This document shows positions 45,520 to 53,713 of a stretch of 64,000 nt of DNA, piece after piece. The DNA comes from Faecalibacillus intestinalis (GTDB taxonomy: Bacteria; Bacillota_I; Bacilli_A; Erysipelotrichales; Coprobacillaceae). The translations under genes were made by a program, and so were the position numbers. Position 1 is the first letter of the stretch. Each line of letters begins with the position of its first letter. The DNA is taken from contig NZ_PYLQ01000011.1 of NCBI RefSeq assembly GCF_003024685.1, positions 18,958-82,957 on the forward strand. Reading direction: 5' to 3'. The notes under the pieces are model-generated. The model made no database searches and was not told the origin of the DNA. It worked only from the letters and a program-made list of their open reading frames with translations.

Positions 45520-45536
45520 TTGGACAGATTGTCCAA
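45520..45536. promoter_or_regulatory. Short palindrome in the 288-bp spacer
   Basis: TTGGACA-GAT-TGTCCAA, a perfect 7-bp inverted repeat upstream of the minus-strand AAA-ATPase remnant. It is a possible operator; nothing else supports a role. Confidence 0.25.
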
Positions 45537-45648
45537 GATTTGTTGGAATAAAAGATGAATATATGAAGAATTATTTCTTTGATAATATCGAGCTATAAGA
45601 ATGAGCATAATATAAAAGTGTACTTAATGAGTACACAAGTTGTTAACT

Positions 45649-45709
45649 AAGCTTTAGTAGTAACCTCTCGTTATAAGGGTTCAGGGAGACTAGAGCTTTT
45701 ATTTTATAT
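45649..45709 (+). terminator. Orphan plus-strand hairpin with T tract, possible end of a small RNA
   Basis: AAGCTTTAGT (45649-45658) pairs with ACTAGAGCTT (45689-45698), one G-U, enclosing a 30-base branched loop, then TTTTATTTTAT. No plus-strand gene lies upstream. A second hairpin GTGTACT/AGTACAC (45618-45636) precedes it. Together they could be a small structured RNA; no convincing promoter was found. Confidence 0.3.
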
Positions 45710-45710
45710 A

Positions 45711-45735
45711 AAAATACCTCCAGTGGAGGTATTTT
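45711..45735 (-). terminator. Terminator of the minus arm of the exopolysaccharide locus
   Basis: AAAATACCTCC (45711-45721), AGT loop, GGAGGTATTTT (45725-45735). It directly follows the stop of the minus-strand SGNH gene. Confidence 0.85.
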
Positions 45736-46734
45736 CTATTTGATATATTGTAGTTCTTGTAATTTTTGATAGATTTGGTTTGCAAGTAATTGATTGAATG
45801 TATCATTACCTGCGAATTTGTCTTCTTTTAGAAGACTTGATGGGATATAGCTATTTGTAAGATCTTTTTGATCTTGTTCAGTAGCTGTAATATTTGCATC
45901 TTTTAAGCCATTTGTAAGAAGATAAGTTCTAAAGTCTAAGAAGTGATCTTTATGTTCTTCTTTTAAGATGTTATTATCGTCTCTTACAAGGTTGTTTTGT
46001 CTTTTTGATGTCATTGATACAACAATATATTTTTGTGTTTTAATTTGGTTTAAAATAGCTCTTTGATAAGTGATTGTACGATAAACATCTTGGTTGTTTT
46101 GTTTATCATAGTTTCCAGAAAAGATAATAACGATATCATTTTCATTGAATTCAGGAAGTGTTGCTTCGATTTGTGCAGGAGCTGTTAGGGTAACAGCTTT
46201 TCCAGATTTGTCTCTTGTAAATGTATGAATATTACGAGATGAATCGTAAGCTAAAGTTCCTTTAATACCTTGAATGGTAACTTCATCGAAGTTTGATCCA
46301 CTACTTTTTAAAGCTTCTACTTGTTCACCTTTTTCATTATAGAAAGTAAGGTCTACAGCTTCTTTATCACCAGGGATGGTGATATTATTAGCGAAAATCT
46401 TTGTTCTTCCTACACGAATAGATAAATCAAAAGTTGTATCTTGGTTTCCACCGAATTTAATAATTTCACTATTTGTAAGTGATTCTAAATTAAGTGGGTA
46501 ACTAGCAAATTCACTTCCCAAGGTAAAGCTATCACCAATACAATAAATACGTTGACTATTTTTTTTCTTTTTTGTTTTTGTTTTTGTTGTTTCTTCTTTT
46601 GTTGTAGTTGTTGTTTTTTCTTCTGATTGGTATTTTTTAGCGTTTTGACTTGTTGAAAAACGGTCATAACCAATTAAACCAACAATCATAGCAATTAAAA
46701 CAACAACAGTAATAGAAAAAGTAACTTTTTTCAT
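45736..46734 (-). CDS. Membrane-anchored extracellular SGNH/GDSL-type protein
   Basis: 332 residues. An N-terminal membrane anchor (TFSITVVVLIAMIVGLIGY), then a Thr/Lys-rich linker (~40-60). Block I is IYCIGDSFTLGSE with nucleophile Ser, block II FGGNQDTT with Gly, block III FSGNYD with Asn. The usual block V DxxH is not clear; the end reads AGNDTFNQLLANQIYQKL. SGNH proteins in such loci are often O-acyl esterases or acyltransferases acting on the polymer. It follows the kinase gene by 1 base, so it belongs to the chain-length module. Confidence 0.65.
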   Translation of the reverse strand: MKKVTFSITVVVLIAMIVGLIGYDRFSTSQNAKKYQSEEKTTTTTKEETTKTKTKKKKNSQRIYCIGDSFTLGSEFASYPLNLESLTNSEIIKFGGNQDTTFDLSIRVGRTKIFANNITIPGDKEAVDLTFYNEKGEQVEALKSSGSNFDEVTIQGIKGTLAYDSSRNIHTFTRDKSGKAVTLTAPAQIEATLPEFNENDIVIIFSGNYDKQNNQDVYRTITYQRAILNQIKTQKYIVVSMTSKRQNNLVRDDNNILKEEHKDHFLDFRTYLLTNGLKDANITATEQDQKDLTNSYIPSSLLKEDKFAGNDTFNQLLANQIYQKLQELQYIK

Positions 46735-46735
46735 A

Positions 46736-47446
46736 TTAGTAATAGTAGTAATGACTACCAGATAGAGATTTTGCTTTTGTTAAAACACTTCCTAAAACGT
46801 TTACATTATTTCTTTGAAGTAGTTTTACACAATTTGCAGCATCTTTTTTATTAGTATCTTGTGAAGAAATAGCAAAAATAGTCCCGTCAACGGCATTTCC
46901 TACAGGAATGGCATCAGATATCATTCCAATAGGAGCACAGTCAATAATAATGAAATCAAAGGATTTCTTTAATTCATTAATATAATCTTTAAATACATGT
47001 GATCCTAATAATTCAGAAGGATTAGGAATATGAATCCCACTTGTTAAAACAGCCATAGTACCTGCAAAAGAAGGATCATTTACACTTTGGAAGTATTCAA
47101 CATTTAATTTTTTAGTTTGACGATATTCAAGTAAAGCATCTGTTAAACCATGTTTGTTTGATAATCCCATATATTTATGTAAAGTATTTTTTCTTAAATC
47201 ACAATCAATTAATAAAACTCTATTATATTTTGTTGCAAAAATATAAGCAAGGTTAATAGATAGTGTTGTTTTTGCTTCACCAGCTTGTGATGAAGTAATA
47301 CAAATTGATTTAATGTCTTTGTCTACTGTAGAAAATTCAATGTTTGTACGAATATGACGAAAGATTTCAGTATAATCAAATTGGCTATGTTTTTTATTTT
47401 TATCTAAAATATTTAATGTTTTTCTTTTACTTGTTTTTTTTGCCAT
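46736..47446 (-). CDS. CpsD/CapB-type tyrosine kinase
   Basis: 236 residues. BY-kinase fold: Walker A in SSQAGEAKTTLSINLA (Ala where most have Gly before the Lys), Walker A' LLIDCDLRKN, Walker B FIIIDCAPIG. It has a C-terminal tyrosine cluster GSHYYYY, the autophosphorylation site. It works with the Wzz-like protein encoded upstream to control chain length and export, and is reset by the CpsB-like phosphatase. Confidence 0.9.
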   Translation of the reverse strand: MAKKTSKRKTLNILDKNKKHSQFDYTEIFRHIRTNIEFSTVDKDIKSICITSSQAGEAKTTLSINLAYIFATKYNRVLLIDCDLRKNTLHKYMGLSNKHGLTDALLEYRQTKKLNVEYFQSVNDPSFAGTMAVLTSGIHIPNPSELLGSHVFKDYINELKKSFDFIIIDCAPIGMISDAIPVGNAVDGTIFAISSQDTNKKDAANCVKLLQRNNVNVLGSVLTKAKSLSGSHYYYY

Positions 47447-47448
47447 AA

Positions 47449-48231
47449 TTATCTCCTTTTAAATATTTTTTTAAAGAAGGATGTTTTTCCTTCAATAGGA
47501 TCAACTTCTTCATTGTTGATGATATGTAGAGGATTTTCATACATTAATGTATGAATATCTTCATAACTATATTTCTTTACAAGTAAATCAAAGACTTCTT
47601 GTAAACAAGGAGAACGATGTCCGTCACAACGATGAGTATCCGTTGCAATTACATGAAGTAATCCTTGATTTAATAATTGATAAGCAAACTTTTGAGCATG
47701 TTTACCATGATATCCCAAAAAGCTTGTTGCATTAACTTGAATAAGATAACCATTATCTATAAAATCTTGAATTCTTTCGATATCTAAAGAACCTTTAAAG
47801 TATCTTTCAACATGAGCAATAACGGGAGTATATCCTTTATATTGAATTTCATAAAGACGATCTTCTACTTCATTTTCATTTCCTAATTCTTTTCTAACAT
47901 CAAATTCTACAAGTAAATAATGGGTATTTTCAATAGGTATAAAGATGTTTTGTTCAAGTGCTTCTAGATAATCATGATTTAAAAAGAGTTCACACCCTTC
48001 TAAAACTTCAATATTGTAAACTTTAGCAAGCTCTTTTAAATCATGAATTCTATCTTTAATAATTTCTAAATCTTTTAAAGTATGTTTTCCAGAAACAACA
48101 TGAGGTGTTGCGACAATCGTAGAAATACGATTATTTTTAGCTTTTTCTAAAGCCTTTTTAGCATCTTCAAGTGACGGCATTCCATCATCTATATCCCATG
48201 CATAATGACCATGTATATCAATAAAAGCCAT
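47449..48231 (-). CDS. CpsB/YwqE-type PHP tyrosine-protein phosphatase
   Basis: 260 residues. MAFIDIHGHYAWDIDDGM, the PHP motif of this group, followed by TIVATPHVVSG, EGCELFLN, PVIAHVERY and IATDTHRC as metal ligands. It dephosphorylates the kinase tail. One of three adjacent regulatory genes, 2 bp between each. Confidence 0.9.
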   Translation of the reverse strand: MAFIDIHGHYAWDIDDGMPSLEDAKKALEKAKNNRISTIVATPHVVSGKHTLKDLEIIKDRIHDLKELAKVYNIEVLEGCELFLNHDYLEALEQNIFIPIENTHYLLVEFDVRKELGNENEVEDRLYEIQYKGYTPVIAHVERYFKGSLDIERIQDFIDNGYLIQVNATSFLGYHGKHAQKFAYQLLNQGLLHVIATDTHRCDGHRSPCLQEVFDLLVKKYSYEDIHTLMYENPLHIINNEEVDPIEGKTSFFKKIFKRR

Positions 48232-48233
48232 AA

Positions 48234-48920
48234 CTAATCCTCAAAATAAGGAATAACGCCAAGATTTGGAATTTCTAAATATTTTTCAACGTCTTCTTGA
48301 GTATGTAAACGATTATCTAACATAAATCTAATAAAGATAATACCAATACTTAAAATAGCACCTACTAAACCACCAATAACTATATTTTTAGGAACACTTG
48401 GTGAAACAGGTAATGTTTGAAGTTTTGCATCATCAACTGTTGTAATATTGTTGATATTTAAAGTTTCTTTCACTTCATTTGTGAAGACATCAACCGTTGT
48501 ATCAACAATTTTTTTACTGAGTTGTGGATCAGTTGTTGTTGCTGAAATAGAAATAATTTGGGTATCTGTTTCATTTGAAATAGATAAAGCAGAAGAAACA
48601 ACATTTGTATCAACGTTTAATTCTTTAGCAACTTTACTTTGAATATTGTTTCCTCCAAGTAAAGCTACATAGTTTTTAGTCATCGAATTATTTGAGTTAA
48701 TTTGTGAATAGTCAACGATTCCTTCGTTAACTTCTGGTTTTGGGAAGATTCTAGCTGTAGAAGCATATTGTTTTTTAACAAAGAAAATAGTAAAAGCTCC
48801 CACTAAAATCGCACAAATTAGTGTTGAAATAATAATGATATGTAAATGTTCTTTTAATACTTGAAACAATTCAGCTAAATTAATTTCAATCTCTTCATTT
48901 TGGATTTCTTGATTATCCAT
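48234..48920 (-). CDS. Wzz/CpsC-type chain-length determinant protein
   Basis: 228 residues. Membrane helix near 33-53 (IIIISTLICAILVGAFTIFF), an extracytoplasmic domain, the proline-rich VSPSVPKNIVIGG before helix 2 (~183-203), and a cytoplasmic tail that should activate the CpsD-like kinase. First gene of the minus arm, preceded by AGGAGAT. Confidence 0.9.
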   Translation of the reverse strand: MDNQEIQNEEIEINLAELFQVLKEHLHIIIISTLICAILVGAFTIFFVKKQYASTARIFPKPEVNEGIVDYSQINSNNSMTKNYVALLGGNNIQSKVAKELNVDTNVVSSALSISNETDTQIISISATTTDPQLSKKIVDTTVDVFTNEVKETLNINNITTVDDAKLQTLPVSPSVPKNIVIGGLVGAILSIGIIFIRFMLDNRLHTQEDVEKYLEIPNLGVIPYFED

Positions 48921-49148
48921 TACTTAATCTCCTTTAATACATATTTTTATAAACAATTATAGATACTACGTCGATGCTCATTATCTAACAAAAGCCTTTA
49001 AAAATCAACAGAATTAGATTTTTTTATAAAAGTCTTATTATATAAGGAAAGGAAAGTCATAAATTTGACCGTTTAGTTGTAAAAATCGACCGCTCAGTAA
49101 TTAAAATGAGAAATTATCAAAATAAATTGACAAAAAATAACATATTTA
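48921..49148. other. Divergent control region of the exopolysaccharide locus
   Basis: AT-rich, no gene. It contains a direct repeat GACCGTTTAG (49067-49076) and GACCGCTCAG (49088-49097), 21 bp apart (two helical turns), set between the two divergent arms. It must contain the minus-strand promoter, which I cannot place with confidence. Confidence 0.4.
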
Positions 49149-49176
49149 TTGATAATTTAAGAAATCACGGTATAAT
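49149..49176 (+). promoter_or_regulatory. Promoter of the plus arm of the exopolysaccharide locus
   Basis: TTGATA (49149-49154), 16-bp spacer, TATAAT (49171-49176). A TTGACA at 49127-49132 with GATAAT (49151) is an overlapping alternative. Either gives a leader of about 390 bases before loaP. Confidence 0.6.
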
Positions 49177-49245
49177 AAGATTGATTATAGATGAACTCGA
49201 AAAATACGTCGTATTAACTTTAAAAAATTGAGGGGGGGTACAAAT

Positions 49246-49413
49246 ATGTACATAAAAAAGTATTTTTTAGAATTAAAAAGAATATTTATATCGAAACAAA
49301 TAAGTATGATTTTATCAAAGCTTTTTATATTATGTAATACATGTAAAAGAAGGCTTAATGAATTATACTTATTTTTTGTAAGTAAGATGGGATATGTGTA
49401 TCCTCTCAATTAA
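49246..49413 (+). CDS. Possible small leader protein, 55 aa
   Basis: MYIKKYFLELKRIFISKQIS... basic and amphipathic, no known family. The support is a very strong G7 ribosome binding site 6-8 bases before the ATG. It lies in the transcribed leader of the plus arm, between promoter and loaP. It could be a real small protein or a leader peptide; only comparative data can tell. Confidence 0.35.
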   Translation: MYIKKYFLELKRIFISKQISMILSKLFILCNTCKRRLNELYLFFVSKMGYVYPLN

Positions 49414-49461
49414 TGAGTGGTTTAAAAAATTTGAAAGTAATCATGATGACAAAAGATAAAT

Positions 49462-49537
49462 AGAAAAGAATCGTCGCTGTGCCGCGTTGTTTTCTCTTAT
49501 CTTATATATTAGAAAAGAGTCCAATAGAATTATTGGA
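49462..49537 (+). promoter_or_regulatory. Structured RNA leader before loaP
   Basis: Hairpin 1: AGAAAA (49462-49467) with TTTTCT (49490-49495) enclosing a G/C-rich stretch (TCGTCGCTGTGCCGCG) unlike the AT-rich surroundings. Hairpin 2: TCCAATA-GAAT-TATTGGA (49520-49537). LoaP antiterminators act through a hairpin in the leader of their target operon, so these are candidate LoaP recognition or readthrough elements (inference). Confidence 0.4.
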
Positions 49538-49569
49538 TGGGCGAAGCATGCTCAAATGGAGGTTATTGT

Positions 49570-50088
49570 ATGTTTGATAATTGGTATGTTGTTCAAGTAA
49601 GAACAGGAAAAGAAGAAGAAATCGTTAAGAAATGTCAGTTCTATATTGATCATGATATTTTACTTGATTGTTTTATTCCAATCACGAAAAAGAAAAAGAA
49701 ATATCATGGTACATGGCATATTGTCGATGATATTCTTTTTAAGGGATATATCTTTATGATTACTGATAAAGTTGAGCAACTTTATACAGAACTGAAAAAG
49801 ATACCAGATCTTACAAAGCTTTTAGGAAATGATGGAGAAGACATCTATCCTATATATCCTCAAGAAGCCATGTTTTTAACAAAGTTTTCTAATAGAAATC
49901 ATGTGGTTGATATGTCTCGAGGTGTTATCGAAAATGATAAGATTATTATTACAGATGGTCCTTTAATGAATCTGGAAGGATATATCACAAAGATAGATCG
50001 ACATAAGCGAATCGCTTATGTTGATGTAGAACTACTTGGAAAGATTACAAGAGTACAAGTAGGCCTAGAGATTATTAGTAAAACGTAG
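49570..50088 (+). CDS. loaP: LoaP-type NusG paralogue, transcription antiterminator
   Basis: 172 residues. NGN domain with WYVVQVRTGKEEEIVKKC, DCFIPITKKKKKYHGTWH and LFKGYIFM, then a short KOW domain (LEGYITKIDRHKRIAYVDVELLG). Stand-alone NusG paralogues at the head of polysaccharide operons in Firmicutes are LoaP proteins that let RNA polymerase read long operons. ATG 49570 follows GGAGG by 8 bases; an upstream in-frame ATG at 49537 lacks a site. It should promote expression of the ~10-kb plus arm. Confidence 0.8.
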   Translation: MFDNWYVVQVRTGKEEEIVKKCQFYIDHDILLDCFIPITKKKKKYHGTWHIVDDILFKGYIFMITDKVEQLYTELKKIPDLTKLLGNDGEDIYPIYPQEAMFLTKFSNRNHVVDMSRGVIENDKIIITDGPLMNLEGYITKIDRHKRIAYVDVELLGKITRVQVGLEIISKT

Positions 50089-50119
50089 TTTTATGTTTTA
50101 TTTAGGGAGGGGTATAAAT

Positions 50120-50818
50120 ATGGAATTAGATTCAAATGGTGTTAGCATTGAACAGCCGATAATTCAACAAGATAACTATGAAAGTTATTTTAGAGATGAA
50201 ATAGAAAAATATAAAAATACAGTAAACTATAAACCAAAATACGCATATGAATTTTTTAGAAGATTAGTAGATATTATCTTTTCTTTAGTTGCATTAATTC
50301 CTGTATTAATTCTTATTTTAATTTTTTCAATTATTATTAGAATTGATTCAAAAGGATATCCTATTTTTTCACAAGTAAGGGTTGGGAAAAATGGTAAACT
50401 AATGAAAATACATAAACTTAGATCAATGAGAATTGATGCAGAAGCTAATGGACAAAAATGGGCAGAAGATGATGATCCAAGAATTACTAAAGTTGGTAAA
50501 TTTATTAGAAAACATAGAATTGATGAATTACCACAATTAATAGATGTTTTATTTGGTAGAATGTCACTTATTGGGCCAAGACCCGAAGTGCCTAAATTAA
50601 CAGTTGAATTCAATGCTGAAAATTCAGGTTTTGTGACAAGATTAATGGTTGCACCTGGATTATCAGGATGGGCTCAAATTAACGGTGGATATAACGTAAC
50701 ACCTAAAGAAAAGTGGATTTTAGATAATGAGTACATAGAACAAAGAGGATTTAAAATGTATTTTAAAATCTTTTATTTAACAATTAAAACTGTATTAACA
50801 GGGGAAGGGGCTAAGTAA
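50120..50818 (+). CDS. Undecaprenyl-phosphate sugar phosphotransferase (priming enzyme)
   Basis: 232 residues. A single membrane segment (IIFSLVALIPVLILILIFSI) after YEFFRRLVD, then the catalytic C-terminal domain with KIHKLRSMRIDAEANGQKWA, RKHRIDELPQLIDVLFG and SLIGPRPEVPKL, typical of the bacterial sugar transferase family. It starts the repeat unit by moving a sugar phosphate to undecaprenyl phosphate. ATG 50120 follows GGGAGGGG by 8 bases. Confidence 0.9.
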   Translation: MELDSNGVSIEQPIIQQDNYESYFRDEIEKYKNTVNYKPKYAYEFFRRLVDIIFSLVALIPVLILILIFSIIIRIDSKGYPIFSQVRVGKNGKLMKIHKLRSMRIDAEANGQKWAEDDDPRITKVGKFIRKHRIDELPQLIDVLFGRMSLIGPRPEVPKLTVEFNAENSGFVTRLMVAPGLSGWAQINGGYNVTPKEKWILDNEYIEQRGFKMYFKIFYLTIKTVLTGEGAK

Positions 50819-50935
50819 TATACTAAAATTAAAAAAACGTAATCAATCACGGATGAAAAAGATTGATAGAAAGGTAAAGTATTTTTATATGATCCCACTT
50901 AGAAAGGGACTGTTAAAGGATATAAGGACAATAAA

Positions 50936-52051
50936 TTGGAACTGTTTGATAAAATTATTATTGGTGCGGGAATATATGGGTTATATTCTGCTATTTATTC
51001 TGGGAAAAAAAATGAAAAAGTGTTAGTAGTTGAAAAAGACTCTGAAGCTTTTGGAAGAGCTACATACATAAATCAAGCCAGAGTACATATGGGGTATCAT
51101 TATCCAAGATCGTATTCTACCGCAAAAAAATCAGCAAATTATTTTGATAGATTTGTAAGTGACTTTCCAGAGTGCATTCATGATGATTTTAAACAAATCT
51201 ATGCAACTTCTTCAGCATTTTCATGGACAAATAGAGAACAGTTTAAAAAATTTTGTAAAGATACAATGATAAAATGTGAAGAGTTACCTGCGAACAATTA
51301 CTTTAACGAAGAGTTATGTGATGGTGCATTTTTGACGAGAGAATATACATATGATGCAAAAATATTAAGAGATATTTTTTTAAAAAAAATTTGTGATTTA
51401 AAAAATATAACAATATTATATGATACAAATATAGAAACTATTCGTAAAGATGAAGAGTTTTTTATTTTGAAAACTGATAAAGGGATGTTTAATACACCAT
51501 ATTTGTTAAATACAACGTATGCATCTATTAATCAAATTTTAGATATGTTGAATTATGAAAAATTAAAAATTAAGTATGAACTTTGTGAAATAATATTATG
51601 TAAAACGAATAAGCAATTAGCGAATGTCGGATTTACAGTGATGGATGGTCCATTTTTTTCTATAATGCCATTTGGGAAAACAGGATTACATTCTTTAACA
51701 TCTGTGACATTTACTCCACATCAAGTTTCATATGATGATTTACCAACTTTTGATTGTCAAAAAGGTAATGAAAGTTATTGCTCAAAATACTCGTTAGGTA
51801 ATTGCAATTTTTGCAAAAACAAGCCTAAAACTGCATGGGAATATATGTCTAATTTAGCAAAAAAATATATGAAAGATAACTTTGAATTTGAATATGTGGA
51901 ATCGTTATATTCTATGAAACCAATATTAATGGCGTCAGAAATTGATGATTCAAGACCTACTGTAATTAAACAATATAGTGAAAAACCGTATTTTTATACA
52001 GTATTATCGGGAAAAATAAATACAATATATGATTTGGAGGAAATATTATGA
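50936..52051 (+). CDS. FAD-dependent oxidoreductase (DAO-like) in the polysaccharide operon
   Basis: 371 residues. N-terminal dinucleotide-binding motif KIIIGAGIYGLYSAIYSG with the VVEKD acid at the end of strand 2. A middle region with QARVHMGYHYPRS resembles amine or hydroxy-acid oxidases. Near the C-terminus is a cysteine cluster (SYCSKYSLGNCNFCKNK). The start is TTG 50936 with AAGGA about 11 bases upstream. The substrate is unknown; oxidation of a sugar or nucleotide sugar is possible. The 117 bp before it hold no recognised gene. Confidence 0.75.
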   Translation: MELFDKIIIGAGIYGLYSAIYSGKKNEKVLVVEKDSEAFGRATYINQARVHMGYHYPRSYSTAKKSANYFDRFVSDFPECIHDDFKQIYATSSAFSWTNREQFKKFCKDTMIKCEELPANNYFNEELCDGAFLTREYTYDAKILRDIFLKKICDLKNITILYDTNIETIRKDEEFFILKTDKGMFNTPYLLNTTYASINQILDMLNYEKLKIKYELCEIILCKTNKQLANVGFTVMDGPFFSIMPFGKTGLHSLTSVTFTPHQVSYDDLPTFDCQKGNESYCSKYSLGNCNFCKNKPKTAWEYMSNLAKKYMKDNFEFEYVESLYSMKPILMASEIDDSRPTVIKQYSEKPYFYTVLSGKINTIYDLEEIL

Positions 52052-52947
52052 TAAATAAAGAAAAAAGTTTTGTATCTGTTGTGTTTTATGTACGTAATTT
52101 TGAATTGTATATAGAAAAATTTATTAGTAGCGTAATGAAAGTTATAGGTGAAAATTTTGAACATTATGAATTTATTTGTGTAAATAATGATTCAACTGAT
52201 AAAACAATAGATATATTAAAAAAAGTACATAATGAAAAATTCTCTGATGTTTCATTAAATATAATCTCACTATCATATTGTAAATCAATTGAAGAGGCTA
52301 TGGCTTCTGGTCTTGATTTAGCTATAGGGGACTTTGTTTATGAATTTGAAAGTATTATTTTAGATTACGAAACAAATTTGATTATTGAAGCTTATAAAAA
52401 ATCATTAGAAGGAAATGATGTTGTATTTGTTTCTCCAAATAAAAAAGCAACAATTATCCAAAAAATTTATTATAATATTTATAATTTTGGAGTAAAAAAA
52501 GATCAAAAAATATATCCTGAAAGATTTAAAATATTTTCAAGACGAGCTATCAATAGAGTAGGTAAGATGTCAAAATACTTTTCAAATAACACATCAGTTC
52601 TTAATACGTGTGGCTTGGATAATAGTACGATTTTCTATAATGCATCAAAAAAATATATCAAATATGATAAGGAAGAAAAAAGAGAAAGAATATCAAAGGG
52701 ATTAGAGTCATTATTAATTCATACATATTCCATTCAATACTTTTTAATTGTTATGAGTTTTATTTTCTTTCTTGCAACAGTAATGACATTGTTTTTAAAA
52801 AATACCACCTTATTTGCGTGTTTTTTTATCTGTTTTATTTGTGTGATTTTAACTTTGCTTTTAGTACAATACATTCATACATTATTGAATATGACTTTTA
52901 AAAATAAGGTACATCTTATAAAAAATATTGAGAAGGTGGTAAAGTGA
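52048..52947 (+). CDS. Glycosyltransferase family 2 with C-terminal membrane helices
   Basis: 299 residues. GT2 start FVSVVFYVRNFELYIEKFI, ICVNNDSTDKT as the nucleotide-binding Asp motif, YEFESIILDYETN in the place of DxD, and two C-terminal helices (~228-275). The layout resembles polyprenyl-phosphate glycosyltransferases, but the weak DxD makes activity uncertain. It overlaps its neighbour upstream by ATGA. Confidence 0.75.
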   Translation: MINKEKSFVSVVFYVRNFELYIEKFISSVMKVIGENFEHYEFICVNNDSTDKTIDILKKVHNEKFSDVSLNIISLSYCKSIEEAMASGLDLAIGDFVYEFESIILDYETNLIIEAYKKSLEGNDVVFVSPNKKATIIQKIYYNIYNFGVKKDQKIYPERFKIFSRRAINRVGKMSKYFSNNTSVLNTCGLDNSTIFYNASKKYIKYDKEEKRERISKGLESLLIHTYSIQYFLIVMSFIFFLATVMTLFLKNTTLFACFFICFICVILTLLLVQYIHTLLNMTFKNKVHLIKNIEKVVK

Positions 52948-53705
52948 TGGTAGATGATTTAGTAAGCATAATAACACCTGCATATAATGCCGAAGAACAT
53001 ATAGGTGAGACGATTGAAAGTGTATTGGCGCAAACATATAAAAACTGGGAAATGATTATTGTAAATGATTGTTCAAAAGATAATACTTTAAAAATTGCAA
53101 ATGAATATGCGGCGTTGGATAATCGTATAAAAGTAATAAATCTGGAAAAAAATGGTGGTGCGGCAAATGCATGGAATGTGGCATTTAATTGTATGAAAGG
53201 AAGATATTTATCTTTTTTGGACTCTGATGATTTATGGATTGAGACAAAATTAGAGGAACAAATTAATTTTATGCAAGAAAATAATTATGCATTTACATAT
53301 GCAAGTTATGATTGGATTGATAGCAATTCTAAATCGTTACATAAAATTATAAAAATACCAAAAATTATGTCATATAAAACTATGTTGAAAAACAGTAATA
53401 TTGGGCTTTTAACTGTGATGATAGATAGAAATCAAATCAATATTAAACCAATACCTTGTGTAAACATGGCATGGGATTTTTTGTTGTGGGCAAAAATTTT
53501 AAAACAAGGTGTAATCGCACATGGATACGATAATATAATTGCACATTATAGAATTCTTAGCAATTCTGCTTCTAGAAACAAAAAAAAAGCTGCGCTTGGT
53601 TTATGGAATATATATAAAAATTATTTATGTATACCTTTTTTTAAGCGATGCTATTATTTTATGTGGTATGCGTTGAATAGCATAAAAAGATATTATTTAG
53701 ATTAG
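52947..53705 (+). CDS. Glycosyltransferase family 2
   Basis: 252 residues. LVSIITPAYNAEEHIGETI, MIIVNDCSKDNTL and LSFLDSDDLW (metal site) are classical GT-A motifs. Cytosolic; adds a sugar to the lipid-linked repeat unit. ATG 52947 is preferred to a GTG at 52944 because GAAGGTGG is better spaced. It shares one base with the previous stop. Confidence 0.88.
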   Translation: MVDDLVSIITPAYNAEEHIGETIESVLAQTYKNWEMIIVNDCSKDNTLKIANEYAALDNRIKVINLEKNGGAANAWNVAFNCMKGRYLSFLDSDDLWIETKLEEQINFMQENNYAFTYASYDWIDSNSKSLHKIIKIPKIMSYKTMLKNSNIGLLTVMIDRNQINIKPIPCVNMAWDFLLWAKILKQGVIAHGYDNIIAHYRILSNSASRNKKKAALGLWNIYKNYLCIPFFKRCYYFMWYALNSIKRYYLD

Positions 53706-53713
53706 GAGATATT

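Noticed and set aside
46485..46673. Lys/Gln-rich minus-strand frame inside the SGNH gene
   Set aside because: It is a low-complexity shadow of the Thr/Lys linker in another frame.
49537..49551. JUMPstart/ops-like element (GGCGAAGCATG) before loaP
   Set aside because: It is one base shorter than ops (GGCGGTAGC...), and ops works with RfaH in proteobacteria, so the match is probably chance.
50854..51024. Small frame overlapping the start of the FAD oxidoreductase
   Set aside because: It runs out of frame through the clear FAD-binding motif and has no recognisable product.
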